From NCBI GenBank assembly GCA_021798655.1, contig JAJZFE010000069.1, positions 1 to 8,162 on the forward strand: a DNA stretch of 8,162 nt, written 5' to 3'. This DNA is from Acidobacteriota bacterium. Its GTDB lineage: Bacteria > Acidobacteriota > Terriglobia > Terriglobales > Acidobacteriaceae. Positions 1 to 6,541 of the stretch are shown here, in pieces (position 1 is the first letter of the stretch; every line of letters starts with the position of its first letter). The notes beneath the pieces are model-generated. The model was not told where the DNA came from. It did not search any database and saw nothing but the letters and a program-made list of their open reading frames with translations. A program made the position numbers and the translations under genes.

Positions 1-1
1 G

Positions 2-1036
2 CTGAGCCAGCAGGTGAATGCGAAGACGCAGGCGATGCTGGCGTATCGGCGGCACTCGGATGAGTTTGTGCTGTTGCGCTACCAGCCGAGCGTGTACGAG
101 AACAACCACATCGATACGAGCTGGCAGGGTGCGGTGCGGCGCAAGGAGACGCTGCCGCTGAAGGGTGCGGCGGTGTTCTATGGACTGGAGGCAAATGCGG
201 ACCAGATTCGCAGCAACAGCCTGGGCGATCACGGACGCAACCGGGGCGCTGGGTATGCGGGGTTGGAGTGGGCCGGGTCGAGGTGGGGGACGCTGTCCGT
301 GGGCGCTCGCGAGGAGATCTTCAGCGGCGGGTTGAGCGTGTTTACGCCGGACGTGGCGGCGAGTGTGCGGCTGCCGCATGAGGTAAAGCTGCGCGCTTCG
401 GTGGGGCGGGGGTTTCGGCTGCCGACGTATGTGGACCTGTACTACAACGATCCGACGACGGTGGGCAATGCCAACCTGCGGCCGGAGAGCGCGTGGAGCT
501 TTGATGGCGGCGTGGACTGGTATGCAAGCGCGAAGCTGGCGATGTCGTTCACGGTGTTTCATTCGACGCAGACGGACGCGATTGATTATGTGAGAGCGAG
601 TGCCGCGCAGAAGTGGCAGGCGGAGAACCTGAACGGGCTGCAGTTTACAGGCACGGAGGAGAGCGTGGACTGGCGACCGTGGACCGGGCAGGAGTTTCGC
701 TTCGCGCTGACGACGCTGGCCGGTGCGCAGGGTGCGCTGAACGGGTATCAGTCCGAGTATGTCTTCAACTATCCGGTGCAGAATGCGAGCGCGGAGTGGG
801 TGGGGCGGTATCGCAATGGCCTGTTGCTGCGGCAGCGCGTACGAGCGGTGAACCGCGTGGATCGCAGCGTGTATCCGGTGTGGGACGCTTCGGTCGCGTA
901 TGAGGGGAAGCGTGTGCAGCCGTATGTGCGGGCGACGAACCTGAGCAACTCGGACTACCAGGAGATTCTCGGCGTGCAGAACCAGTCGCGCGCGGTGGTG
1001 GCTGGAGTGGAGTGCGTGCTGGGGCGGCGGGAGTAG
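2..1036 (+). CDS. TonB-dependent receptor, C-terminal beta-barrel part (5' end outside window)
   Basis: The frame is open from base 2 to a TAG at 1034-1036, giving about 344 visible residues. The N-terminal signal, plug domain and TonB box lie upstream of the window. The visible part alternates polar and hydrophobic residues with many aromatics, as in outer-membrane beta strands. It carries the TonB-receptor barrel signature GRGFRLPTYVDLYY (about bases 404-445), closely followed by GNANLRPE, the usual FRxPxxxDLYY...GNxxLxPE motif of the BtuB/siderophore receptor group. The end has the typical penultimate-strand motif of these receptors (YVRATNLSNSDYQEI), but the last residues are ...GVECVLGRRE, without the usual C-terminal aromatic. 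The protein should sit in the outer membrane and take up a metal complex, cobalamin or similar ligand using TonB energy. The BtuB-like style is only a hint and the ligand cannot be read from this fragment. It converges on dapB with a 30-base gap. Confidence 0.88.
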   Translation: MSQQVNAKTQAMLAYRRHSDEFVLLRYQPSVYENNHIDTSWQGAVRRKETLPLKGAAVFYGLEANADQIRSNSLGDHGRNRGAGYAGLEWAGSRWGTLSVGAREEIFSGGLSVFTPDVAASVRLPHEVKLRASVGRGFRLPTYVDLYYNDPTTVGNANLRPESAWSFDGGVDWYASAKLAMSFTVFHSTQTDAIDYVRASAAQKWQAENLNGLQFTGTEESVDWRPWTGQEFRFALTTLAGAQGALNGYQSEYVFNYPVQNASAEWVGRYRNGLLLRQRVRAVNRVDRSVYPVWDASVAYEGKRVQPYVRATNLSNSDYQEILGVQNQSRAVVAGVECVLGRRE

Positions 1037-1066
1037 CGCGGGCACGCACCGAACGAGAGAGGCCGG

Positions 1067-1756
1067 TTAGAGCTTGTCGTAGATGTCGCGGATGTCGTAG
1101 ACGCCGGTGCGGGTGGAGAGCCACTCGGCGGCGCGGACGGCGCCTTCGGCGAAGGGACGGCGCGAGGTGGACTCGTGCGTGAGCAGGATGCGGTCGCCGT
1201 TGCTGACGGCCTCGACGGTGTGGACGCCGGCGGCGTCGCCGACGCGGCTGGCCGAGATGGGAATCTCCTTGTGCGGGTCGACGACGGTCTTGACGGCGTC
1301 GGCGAGGGTGATGGCGGTGCCGCTGGGGGAGTCGAGCTTGCTGGTGTGGTGCGTCTCGGAGATGGAGAAGGTGTAGCCGGCATCCTTGAGCGCAGCGGCC
1401 ATCTGGCGGGTGAGCTGCATCATCATCTGCACGCCGATGGAGAAGTTGGTGCCATAGAGCAGCGAGCCGCCGCGGCGCTCGGCGAGCGACTTCATGTCGT
1501 CGAGCCTGGCGTACCAGCCGGTGGTGCCGATCACCATCTTTGCGCCGGTGGCGAGGCAGGCGCGCATGTTGGTGACGACGGCCTCGGGCGTGGTGAAGTC
1601 GATGATGACATCGAAGCCGGCGACGAAGGGAGCAGTGAGCGCCGCGCCTTCCTTGTTCTCGGTGGCATCGAGGACATGGACGCTGTGACCGCGTTCGGCG
1701 GCGACTTCTGCAACGAGTTTGCCGGTCTTGCCGACACCGAGAACGAGGATGCGCAT
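1067..1756 (-). CDS. dapB: 4-hydroxy-tetrahydrodipicolinate reductase (short form)
   Basis: This cytoplasmic enzyme reduces the DapA product (4-hydroxy-tetrahydrodipicolinate) to tetrahydrodipicolinate with NAD(P)H, in the diaminopimelate/lysine pathway. The 229-residue protein has an N-terminal Rossmann motif GVGKTG (residues 7-12), with an acidic residue (D30) at the end of the second strand that would favour NADH. It also has DFTTPE at 53-58 and GTTG at 77-80. The family active-site signature ETHHTSKLDSPSGTA spans 134-148; H136 and K140 match the E. coli catalytic His159/Lys163 pair. RVGDAAGVHT (171-180) is the usual substrate-side segment. It is about 40 residues shorter than the E. coli enzyme, mostly between the nucleotide loop and DVIIDF, as in Bacteroidota-type DapB. 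The ATG start is well supported by AGGAG 7 bases upstream, which overlaps the lysC stop codon. It is the last gene of the asd-lysC-dapB cluster. Confidence 0.95.
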   Translation of the reverse strand: MRILVLGVGKTGKLVAEVAAERGHSVHVLDATENKEGAALTAPFVAGFDVIIDFTTPEAVVTNMRACLATGAKMVIGTTGWYARLDDMKSLAERRGGSLLYGTNFSIGVQMMMQLTRQMAAALKDAGYTFSISETHHTSKLDSPSGTAITLADAVKTVVDPHKEIPISASRVGDAAGVHTVEAVSNGDRILLTHESTSRRPFAEGAVRAAEWLSTRTGVYDIRDIYDKL

Positions 1757-1762
1757 GGCGTG

Positions 1763-1768
1763 ACTCCT
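1763..1768 (-). promoter_or_regulatory. Ribosome binding site of dapB overlapping the lysC stop
   Basis: Read on the minus strand, the sequence is TTTAGGAGTCACGCC followed by ATG. AGGAG lies 7 bases before the dapB ATG, and the AG of the lysC TAG stop codon forms the first two bases of this AGGAG. Ribosomes finishing lysC therefore release on top of the dapB initiation site. This fixes the dapB start and suggests translational coupling. Confidence 0.7.
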
Positions 1769-3212
1769 AAACTCTTGCGGCTACGGGGTTGCGGGCTTCG
1801 ACGTCGAAGACGGTGGGGTCGGGGGCGACGAAGAACTTGTTGTGGAGCGAACGGATGGCCTCTTCCACGTCTTCTTCGTTGATCATGAAGCTCATGTTGA
1901 TCTCGCTGGCACCCTGGGAGATCATGCGGACGTTGACGTGGGAGATGGCGGAGAAGACCTGCGCGGAGATGCCGGCCTGGCCGCGGATGTCTTCGCCGAC
2001 GAGGCAGATGAGGGCCTTGTCGGACTCATACTTGACGTCGGCGATGCCGGAGAGTTCGGCGCAGATGGCGGGCAGAGCCTCGCGCGAATCGACGGTGACG
2101 GAGATGGAGACCTCGCTGGTGGAGACCATGTCGATGGCGCACTTGTGCTTGTCGAAGACATCGAAGACGAGCTTGAGGAAGCCGTGGGCGAGCAACATGC
2201 GGCTGGCGACGATGTCGATGATGGTGAGGCGCTTTTTGGCCGCGATGGATTTGAACGGGCTCGCGCAGGGCGGCGGCGTAGCGACGATCTTGGTGCCTTC
2301 GTTCTCCGCGTTGCGGCTGTTGAGGACGAAGACGGGGATGTTCTTCTGCACCGCAGGCAGGATGGTGGCGGGGTGGAGCACCTTGGCTCCGAAGTAGGCG
2401 AGCTCGGCGGCCTCTTCAAAGCTGATGGTCTTGACCCGCAGCGCGTCGGGGCAGATGCGCGGATCGGTGGTCATGATGCCGTTGACGTCGGTCCAGATCT
2501 CAATGGCTCCGGCGTGAAGGCCGCCGCCGACGAGGGCACCGGTGTAGTCGCTGCCGCCGCGGCCGAGTGTGGTGGTGATGCCGTCGCAGCTGCCGATGAA
2601 GCCGCCCATGACGGGTACCTTGCCGAGATCGACGAGGGGGAGAACCTGCGCGACGAGAGCGTTTTCGATGGCGCGTTCGTTGGGCGTGGCCTTGCCGTAG
2701 TGGTTGTCGGTAAGGATGACGGTGCGGGCGTCGACGTGCGCGGCGCTGAGGCCGTGTTCGGCGAAGGCGGCGGCGACCATCTGGCTGCTGAGCCGCTCGC
2801 CGAAGCTGACGACGTTGTCTTCGGTGCGGGGGGTGAGCTCGCCGACGGCGGAGATGCCGCGCAGCAGATCGTCGAGCGCGTCGAAGTCGTGATGAATGTT
2901 GAGCTGCAGCGAGGTGAGGCGGTCGGCGTTCTGTGCAGAGAGGCCGACGAGTTCGCTGGCGGTCTTTAGGTGGCGCGTGCGCAGCCCGTCGGAGAGGCGG
3001 AGAGCGCCCTCGCGATCGTTCTTGCCAGCGGCAGCGGCGGCGGCGAGCAGCGTGTCCGTGACCTTGGACATCGCTGAGACGACGACGATGGGGTTGAGGC
3101 CCTTGCGAACGCGGCCGGCAACGATGGCGGCGGTGCGCAGGATGGCGGTCGCGTCTTCGACGGAGGTGCCGCCGAACTTCATGACGACGATGTGCTGGCG
3201 GGGTGTGCTCAT
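1767..3212 (-). CDS. lysC: Aspartate kinase, monofunctional, with two C-terminal ACT domains
   Basis: This cytoplasmic enzyme phosphorylates L-aspartate with ATP, the entry step to lysine/diaminopimelate, threonine, methionine and isoleucine. The 481-residue protein opens with the amino-acid-kinase motif KFGGTSV (12-18). It continues with SFGER (136-140), the substrate/ATP loop TLGRGGSDYTGA (215-226), WTDVNGIMTTDPR (240-252) and FGAKVLHPATI (274-284). Residues from about 328 form two ACT domains. The second carries ISQGASEINMSFMI (431-444), typical of feedback-regulated aspartokinases, so inhibition by lysine and/or threonine is likely; which effector acts cannot be read. It is somewhat longer than E. 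coli LysC (449), partly through a tail after residue 462. No homoserine dehydrogenase domain follows, so it is not a ThrA fusion. Its ATG overlaps the asd stop as ATGA, and no strong Shine-Dalgarno is visible, consistent with coupled translation. Confidence 0.96.
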   Translation of the reverse strand: MSTPRQHIVVMKFGGTSVEDATAILRTAAIVAGRVRKGLNPIVVVSAMSKVTDTLLAAAAAAGKNDREGALRLSDGLRTRHLKTASELVGLSAQNADRLTSLQLNIHHDFDALDDLLRGISAVGELTPRTEDNVVSFGERLSSQMVAAAFAEHGLSAAHVDARTVILTDNHYGKATPNERAIENALVAQVLPLVDLGKVPVMGGFIGSCDGITTTLGRGGSDYTGALVGGGLHAGAIEIWTDVNGIMTTDPRICPDALRVKTISFEEAAELAYFGAKVLHPATILPAVQKNIPVFVLNSRNAENEGTKIVATPPPCASPFKSIAAKKRLTIIDIVASRMLLAHGFLKLVFDVFDKHKCAIDMVSTSEVSISVTVDSREALPAICAELSGIADVKYESDKALICLVGEDIRGQAGISAQVFSAISHVNVRMISQGASEINMSFMINEEDVEEAIRSLHNKFFVAPDPTVFDVEARNPVAARV

Positions 3213-4333
3213 GCGTTCACCAACTCTCGTGCGACGGAGTTGACGGGCGGAAACTTGCGGAAGTCGAACTTGCCGAGCACGGCGAGGATCTCGGCGTTGA
3301 GGATGGCCGCGCCAGCCGCGCCGCGGATGGTGTTGTGCGAGAGCAGGGTGAACTTCCAGTCGAAGAGGGTGCAGGGGCGCAGGCGGCCGACGGTGGTGGT
3401 CATGCCGTTGCCGCGCATGAGGTCGAGTCGGGGCTGAGGGTGGGTGTCGCCGTGCGCGTACTCGACGGAGAACTCAGGGGCCGAGGGCAGATGGAGGCCG
3501 TCGAGACCTTTGCCGTGCAAGGGCTGGAAGCTGCTCCATGCGGCGAGAATCTCGTCGTGCGTGGCGGGCTTGCGCAGCTTGATGCTCACGCACTCAGTGT
3601 GGCCTTCGAGGACCGGAACGCGATTGCAGATGGCGGAGAGCGCGAGGTCGGCAGGCTGGAAGGCTGTGGCCGTGGAGGCACCGAGGAGCTTGGCGACCTC
3701 TTCCTGCAGCTTTTCCTCTTCACTCTTGATGAAGGGGATGACGTTGCCGAGGATGTCGAACGAGGCCACACCGGGGTAGCCTGCGCCGGAGACGGCCTGC
3801 ATGGTGGTGACGAAGAGCTTCTCGATACCGAAGTGGGCGTGCAGCGCGGCGAGCGGCAGCACGAGGCCGATGGCGCAGCAGTTCGGGTTGGTGACGAGGT
3901 AGCCGCCAGACTGCTTGCGGGTGGGCTGCGACTCGATGACTTCGAGGTGGTCCGCGTTGACCTCCGGCACGACGAGCGGGACGTCGGACGCCATGCGGAA
4001 GGCCGAGGAGTTCGAGATCACAGCGCAGCCGGCGGCAGCGAAGCGCGGCTCCAGCTCTTTCGCGATGGGTGAGTCCACCGAAGAGAAGATGATGCGCGGA
4101 AGGTCAGAGCCGGCGTCTTCCGGTGTGTTGGGCTGCAGCACCATCTGCGCGATGTGCGCGGGCAGGGGCATATCGAGCCGCCATTGACAGGCTTCAGCGT
4201 AGGTCTTGCCGGCGCTGCGGTCGCTGGCGGCGAGCCAGGTGATGTTGAACCAGGGATGGTCCGCGAGGAGTTGGATGAATCGCTGTCCGACCGCACCGGT
4301 CGCGCCAAGAATGCCTACGTTACGCCGTTCCAT
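3209..4333 (-). CDS. asd: Aspartate-semialdehyde dehydrogenase, archaeal/fungal-like type
   Basis: This cytoplasmic enzyme performs NADPH-dependent reduction of L-aspartyl 4-phosphate to L-aspartate 4-semialdehyde, directly after LysC. The 374-residue protein has the Rossmann motif [10 protein letters not shown] (10-19). The active-site segment is [10 protein letters not shown] (148-157), with C152 as the expected nucleophile and a second Cys next to it. The [14 protein letters not shown] block (238-251) supplies the catalytic His245 and substrate-binding Arg238. GATGxVGQRF(I/V)QLLADHPxF and GHTECV are characteristic of the archaeal/fungal ASADH branch, not the E. coli-type enzyme. The ATG at 4333 has no clear Shine-Dalgarno in front; a TATCCT hexamer ends 6 bases upstream of it. 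It is the first gene of the cluster and its stop overlaps the lysC start by four bases (ATGA). Confidence 0.95.
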   Translation of the reverse strand: MERRNVGILGATGAVGQRFIQLLADHPWFNITWLAASDRSAGKTYAEACQWRLDMPLPAHIAQMVLQPNTPEDAGSDLPRIIFSSVDSPIAKELEPRFAAAGCAVISNSSAFRMASDVPLVVPEVNADHLEVIESQPTRKQSGGYLVTNPNCCAIGLVLPLAALHAHFGIEKLFVTTMQAVSGAGYPGVASFDILGNVIPFIKSEEEKLQEEVAKLLGASTATAFQPADLALSAICNRVPVLEGHTECVSIKLRKPATHDEILAAWSSFQPLHGKGLDGLHLPSAPEFSVEYAHGDTHPQPRLDLMRGNGMTTTVGRLRPCTLFDWKFTLLSHNTIRGAAGAAILNAEILAVLGKFDFRKFPPVNSVARELVNA

Positions 4334-4339
4334 CTATCT

Positions 4340-4345
4340 AGGATA
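4340..4345 (-). promoter_or_regulatory. Possible -10 element of asd, placed for a leaderless transcript
   Basis: On the minus strand TATCCT (4 of 6 matches to TATAAT) ends exactly 6 bases before the asd ATG, and no Shine-Dalgarno is present between them. Transcription would then start at or next to the A of the ATG. No good -35 box is seen 16-18 bases upstream, so this is only a candidate. Confidence 0.25.
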
Positions 4346-4384
4346 TCGCAAGAAGGAGGGGGCAGGGATTAGAGGTCAGGGAAC

Positions 4385-4423
4385 AGGAAAACCGAAGCCC
4401 GCAACGGATGTGCTAGTGCGGGC
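4385..4423 (-). terminator. Probable intrinsic terminator after the small membrane-protein gene
   Basis: Minus-strand reading starts 19 bases past the stop codon at 4443. A perfect 7-bp GC-rich stem, GCCCGCA / TGCGGGC (4423-4417 with 4403-4397), closes a 13-base loop. It is followed by a T-rich tail, TTCGGTTTTCC. This is the right order for a Rho-independent terminator ending the lipoprotein/membrane-protein unit before asd. The long loop and interrupted T tract make it moderate. Confidence 0.45.
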
Positions 4424-4442
4424 CCCGGCTGTGCTCGTGGGG

Positions 4443-4754
4443 TCAGTCGACGTAGGTGGTGCGGCGGCGGGAGTAGACGCGGTTGCTGCCGCCTCCCCAG
4501 GCGATGACCAGGGCGATGAGGTGGAGGATGAACCACAGTCCAATGCCCTGGTCGGTGTAGATCCAGTAGAGGATGAGCAGGCGCGGAATGATGAGCCAGA
4601 GTGCGATGCCGATGAGGTTGACCGTGGCCGGAATGTAGTGGCCCATGCCGTGTTGCAGCCAGGCGAGGAGCAACGACAGGCGCGGAACGAAGAGCGAGAG
4701 CACCAGAAACCAGAGTGGGATGGAGTGGTTGGTCAGGGCCTGCGAGAGATTCAT
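4443..4754 (-). CDS. Small membrane protein of unknown family, three predicted helices
   Basis: I do not recognise this 103-residue protein. It is very hydrophobic, with membrane segments at about residues 12-34, 44-66 and 70-87, then a short polar tail rich in arginine ([14 protein letters not shown]). No cleavable signal peptide is apparent. Two of the helices contain a similar block, [13 protein letters not shown] (21-33) and [12 protein letters not shown] (54-65), each with Pro-Arg-Leu inside the membrane segment and a Trp 8-9 positions after the proline, suggesting a small internal duplication. The ATG is supported by AAAGG 6 bases upstream (4761-4765). It lies 91 bases downstream of the copper-lipoprotein gene on the same strand and is followed by a probable terminator, so the two may be co-transcribed. 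A separate weak promoter cannot be excluded (TACAGT at 4804-4809, minus strand). Confidence 0.75.
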   Translation of the reverse strand: MNLSQALTNHSIPLWFLVLSLFVPRLSLLLAWLQHGMGHYIPATVNLIGIALWLIIPRLLILYWIYTDQGIGLWFILHLIALVIAWGGGSNRVYSRRRTTYVD

Positions 4755-4845
4755 GGACGACCTTTCAGGCGATGCGTTGAGTGGCTATTCAGAAGCATCG
4801 ACGACTGTATGAGATAGATGGCGCGAGCGAAGTTGCCTGCGAAGC

Positions 4846-5661
4846 CTACTTTGCGAAGGTGAAGGCCGCCTTGGCCGCGGCTTTGGGCGCGACGGTGACC
4901 TGGATGTCCTTTTCGCCGAGAGTTTCGTGGACGGCGGCGAGGGTGTAGGTGCCAGGGGGCAGGTTCGGCAGCGTGAACGCGCCGTCTGGACCGGTGACGG
5001 CGAAGTAGGGGTTGGGCGCGACGTTGATGTACGCCTGCATCCACGGATGGTTGTTGCAGCGGACGGGGAGCATGGTCTGCGGGGCGGTGAAGCGCTGGGT
5101 CTGCGGCGCGCCCATGGGCGTCTGCGAGACATCGATGGAGGCGGTGCCGTCGGTGGGTGTGGTGTGGATGTTGTGCATGGTCGGGTCGGAGTTGTGGAAC
5201 TCCACCGATCCGCCCTGCTGGAGCGCGATGACGTGCGGGAGGTAGCGGCAGCCCTTCTGGTCGAGCACGACGGGCGCGGTGCCAGCGGGTACGGAGGAGG
5301 CGGGGATGCCGGACTTGATGTAGATGTAGACGTTGGCGAGCGCGTGGTTGGTGACGACGAGCTGCTCGGAGCTGTTGGGCGCGGCGGACATGGCGCAGGC
5401 CGGGTCCATGCTCATGTCGATCGCGACCGGAGCGGGGGCCTTGCCGTCGAAGTGGACGGTGCCGGTGATGCTGCCGGCGGTGGCGGGGTCTACGGCCGGA
5501 GCTGGCGGTGCGACCGCTGGGGTGGAGCTGGGCGCGGCCGTTGTATCGGCCGGAGCTGTGGCGTGCTTGCAGCCCGCAACGTCGAGGGTGAGGGCAAACG
5601 TGAGGGCGAGCGCGAGGACAGCCTGGCGGACGGGCAGCGGGGAGAGGGTCGAGGTCGGCAC
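4846..5661 (-). CDS. Predicted lipoprotein: cupredoxin-like copper site plus carboxypeptidase-regulatory-like domain
   Basis: Numbering is from the GTG at 5661 (271 residues). A hydrophobic signal segment ends in the lipobox VAGC, with C31 as the lipidated residue, and is followed by an Ala/Pro/Thr-rich linker (about 34-62). Residues 64-121 form a beta-rich domain with DPAC (C89). A cupredoxin-like domain then has QKGCRYLPH (C138), TMHNIH (H163 and H166) and RCNNHPWM (C202, H205, M208). The His...Cys-x2-His-x2-Met layout matches type-1 copper ligands in amicyanin. The last 50 residues (PDGAFTLPNLPPGTYTL...) are a carboxypeptidase-regulatory-like beta sandwich. The protein should be membrane-anchored outside the cytoplasm, binding copper for electron transfer or copper handling; the partner is unknown. 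The frame is open further, to a TTG at 5730, but that start would put 23 polar residues before the signal peptide, so I prefer the GTG. It has no Shine-Dalgarno. Confidence 0.85.
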   Translation of the reverse strand: MPTSTLSPLPVRQAVLALALTFALTLDVAGCKHATAPADTTAAPSSTPAVAPPAPAVDPATAGSITGTVHFDGKAPAPVAIDMSMDPACAMSAAPNSSEQLVVTNHALANVYIYIKSGIPASSVPAGTAPVVLDQKGCRYLPHVIALQQGGSVEFHNSDPTMHNIHTTPTDGTASIDVSQTPMGAPQTQRFTAPQTMLPVRCNNHPWMQAYINVAPNPYFAVTGPDGAFTLPNLPPGTYTLAAVHETLGEKDIQVTVAPKAAAKAAFTFAK

Positions 5662-5667
5662 AGAATG

Positions 5668-5673
5668 ATTGTA
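5668..5673 (-). promoter_or_regulatory. Possible -10 element of the copper lipoprotein gene
   Basis: On the minus strand TACAAT (5 of 6 to TATAAT) ends exactly 6 bases before the preferred GTG start at 5661, with no Shine-Dalgarno between. This would place the transcript start at the start codon itself. A convincing -35 is not seen. If real, it also excludes translation from the upstream TTG at 5730. Confidence 0.3.
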
Positions 5674-5742
5674 TGCCGGGTTGCGCGGCAGATTCGGTTG
5701 TGACGCGGGAGGTGTACTCTTTGGAGGCAATGGAAACTCTGC

Positions 5743-5746
5743 GAGG
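5743..5746 (+). promoter_or_regulatory. Ribosome binding site of the DUF4197 gene
   Basis: GAGG lies 7 bases before the ATG at 5754. A stronger-looking GGAGG at 5723-5727 is only 2 bases from an in-frame ATG at 5730, too close to use. The ATG at 5754 also begins directly at a normal signal peptide. A TACTCT hexamer at 5715-5720 could be the -10, giving a short leader, but no clear -35 is present. Confidence 0.4.
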
Positions 5747-5753
5747 TGTTGCT

Positions 5754-6533
5754 ATGAAGATCGTTCGTGTGTCGTCCGTCCGCGTGTCGTCTTTGCTGGT
5801 TGCGGTTTGTGTGCTGAGCCTTGCGGGTGTTGCGTGCGGGCAGATGCCGGGGCTGGGGTCGCTGGGCAACGTGCTGGACGGAAAGAGCAGCAGTCCTGCG
5901 GGCGGGATTCTGGGCGCGGGTTTGAGCGACTCGCAGATTGGGTCGGGGCTGAAGGAGGCGCTGGCGGTGGGCACCGAGAAGGCGGTGAAGCTGGTGAGCG
6001 CGCCGGGCGGCTATCTGGATAATGCAGCGATCAGGATTCCGCTGCCGAAGGACGTTCGTCCCGCAGAGACGCTACTGCGCGACGCGGGGCAGGGAGCGCG
6101 GATCGACGACTTTGTGGCCAGCATGAACCATGCGGCGGAGAGCGCGGCACCGGAGGCGGCAGGGATCTTCGGCGATGCGGTGAAGGCGATGACGATCGAG
6201 GATGCTCGCAAGCTGCTGAACGGCGGCGATACGGCGATCACCGACTACTTCAAGGAGAAGACGAGCACGCAGCTGGCGGCGGCGTTTCGTCCGCATGTGT
6301 CGGCGGCGATGCAGGCCAACGGCGTGGTGCAGAAGTTCGACGCGGTGAAGGGCGCTGTGCCGAAGCTGCCGTTCGGGATGGGCGGCGGTGGCGGCGGGTT
6401 CGACATTGATACGTACGTGGTGAACGGCGCGCTGAGCGGCCTGTTCTACATGCTGGGGCAGCAGGAGAAGGCGATCCGCTCCAACCCGGCGGCGCAGACG
6501 ACTGGACTGTTGAAGCAGGTGTTTGGCCGCTAG
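5754..6533 (+). CDS. DUF4197 family protein, exported
   Basis: This 259-residue protein of the DUF4197 family has no established function. A signal peptide (MKIVRVSSVRVSSLL..., hydrophobic to about residue 28, ending GVACGQ) exports it; the region before the Cys is a poor lipobox, so ordinary cleavage is more likely than lipidation. The mature part is mostly helical and carries the family's conserved blocks in order: LSDSQIGSGLKEAL (57-70), GYLDN...IRIPLP (86-98), DDFVASMNHAAE (118-129), AAPEAAGIFGDAVKAM (131-146), GGDTAITDYF (157-166), YVVNGALSGLFYMLGQQEKA (221-240) and the terminal LLKQVFGR. Length fits the family. One oddity is a run of six glycines (about 210-215), probably a flexible linker. 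The open frame extends up to an ATG at 5673, but the 5754 start has the better-spaced Shine-Dalgarno. It is divergent from the lipoprotein gene and ends 8 bases from the converging mscS gene. Confidence 0.9.
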   Translation: MKIVRVSSVRVSSLLVAVCVLSLAGVACGQMPGLGSLGNVLDGKSSSPAGGILGAGLSDSQIGSGLKEALAVGTEKAVKLVSAPGGYLDNAAIRIPLPKDVRPAETLLRDAGQGARIDDFVASMNHAAESAAPEAAGIFGDAVKAMTIEDARKLLNGGDTAITDYFKEKTSTQLAAAFRPHVSAAMQANGVVQKFDAVKGAVPKLPFGMGGGGGGFDIDTYVVNGALSGLFYMLGQQEKAIRSNPAAQTTGLLKQVFGR

Positions 6534-6541
6534 ATTCGCGT

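Noticed and set aside
1175..1882. Plus-strand open frame antisense to dapB (235 codons)
   Set aside because: It is a shadow of dapB, with Gly/Asp/Glu-rich translation and no family features.
1842..2969. Long plus-strand open frame antisense to lysC (375 codons)
   Set aside because: It is a shadow of lysC. The composition is a monotonous Gly/Ala/Asp/Glu/Val mix with no motif, as expected opposite a GC-rich gene, while the lysC frame has every aspartokinase signature.
3203..4072. Plus-strand open frame antisense to asd (289 codons)
   Set aside because: It has the same low-information composition and no Shine-Dalgarno or motif, and asd is certain on the other strand.
4770..4800. CGATGC...GCATCG inverted repeat upstream of the small membrane-protein gene
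   Set aside because: Six-base arms with a 19-base spacer are expected by chance in sequence of this length and composition.
5673..5753. Earlier starts for the DUF4197 gene (ATG at 5673 or 5730)
   Set aside because: They would add polar residues before a standard signal peptide; the 5673 ATG has no Shine-Dalgarno and the GGAGG before 5730 is only 2 bases away.
4751..5974. Long minus-strand frame (407 codons) across the lipoprotein gene and the start of the DUF4197 gene
   Set aside because: It is an Arg/Pro/His-rich out-of-frame translation overlapping two well-supported genes; no domain is visible.
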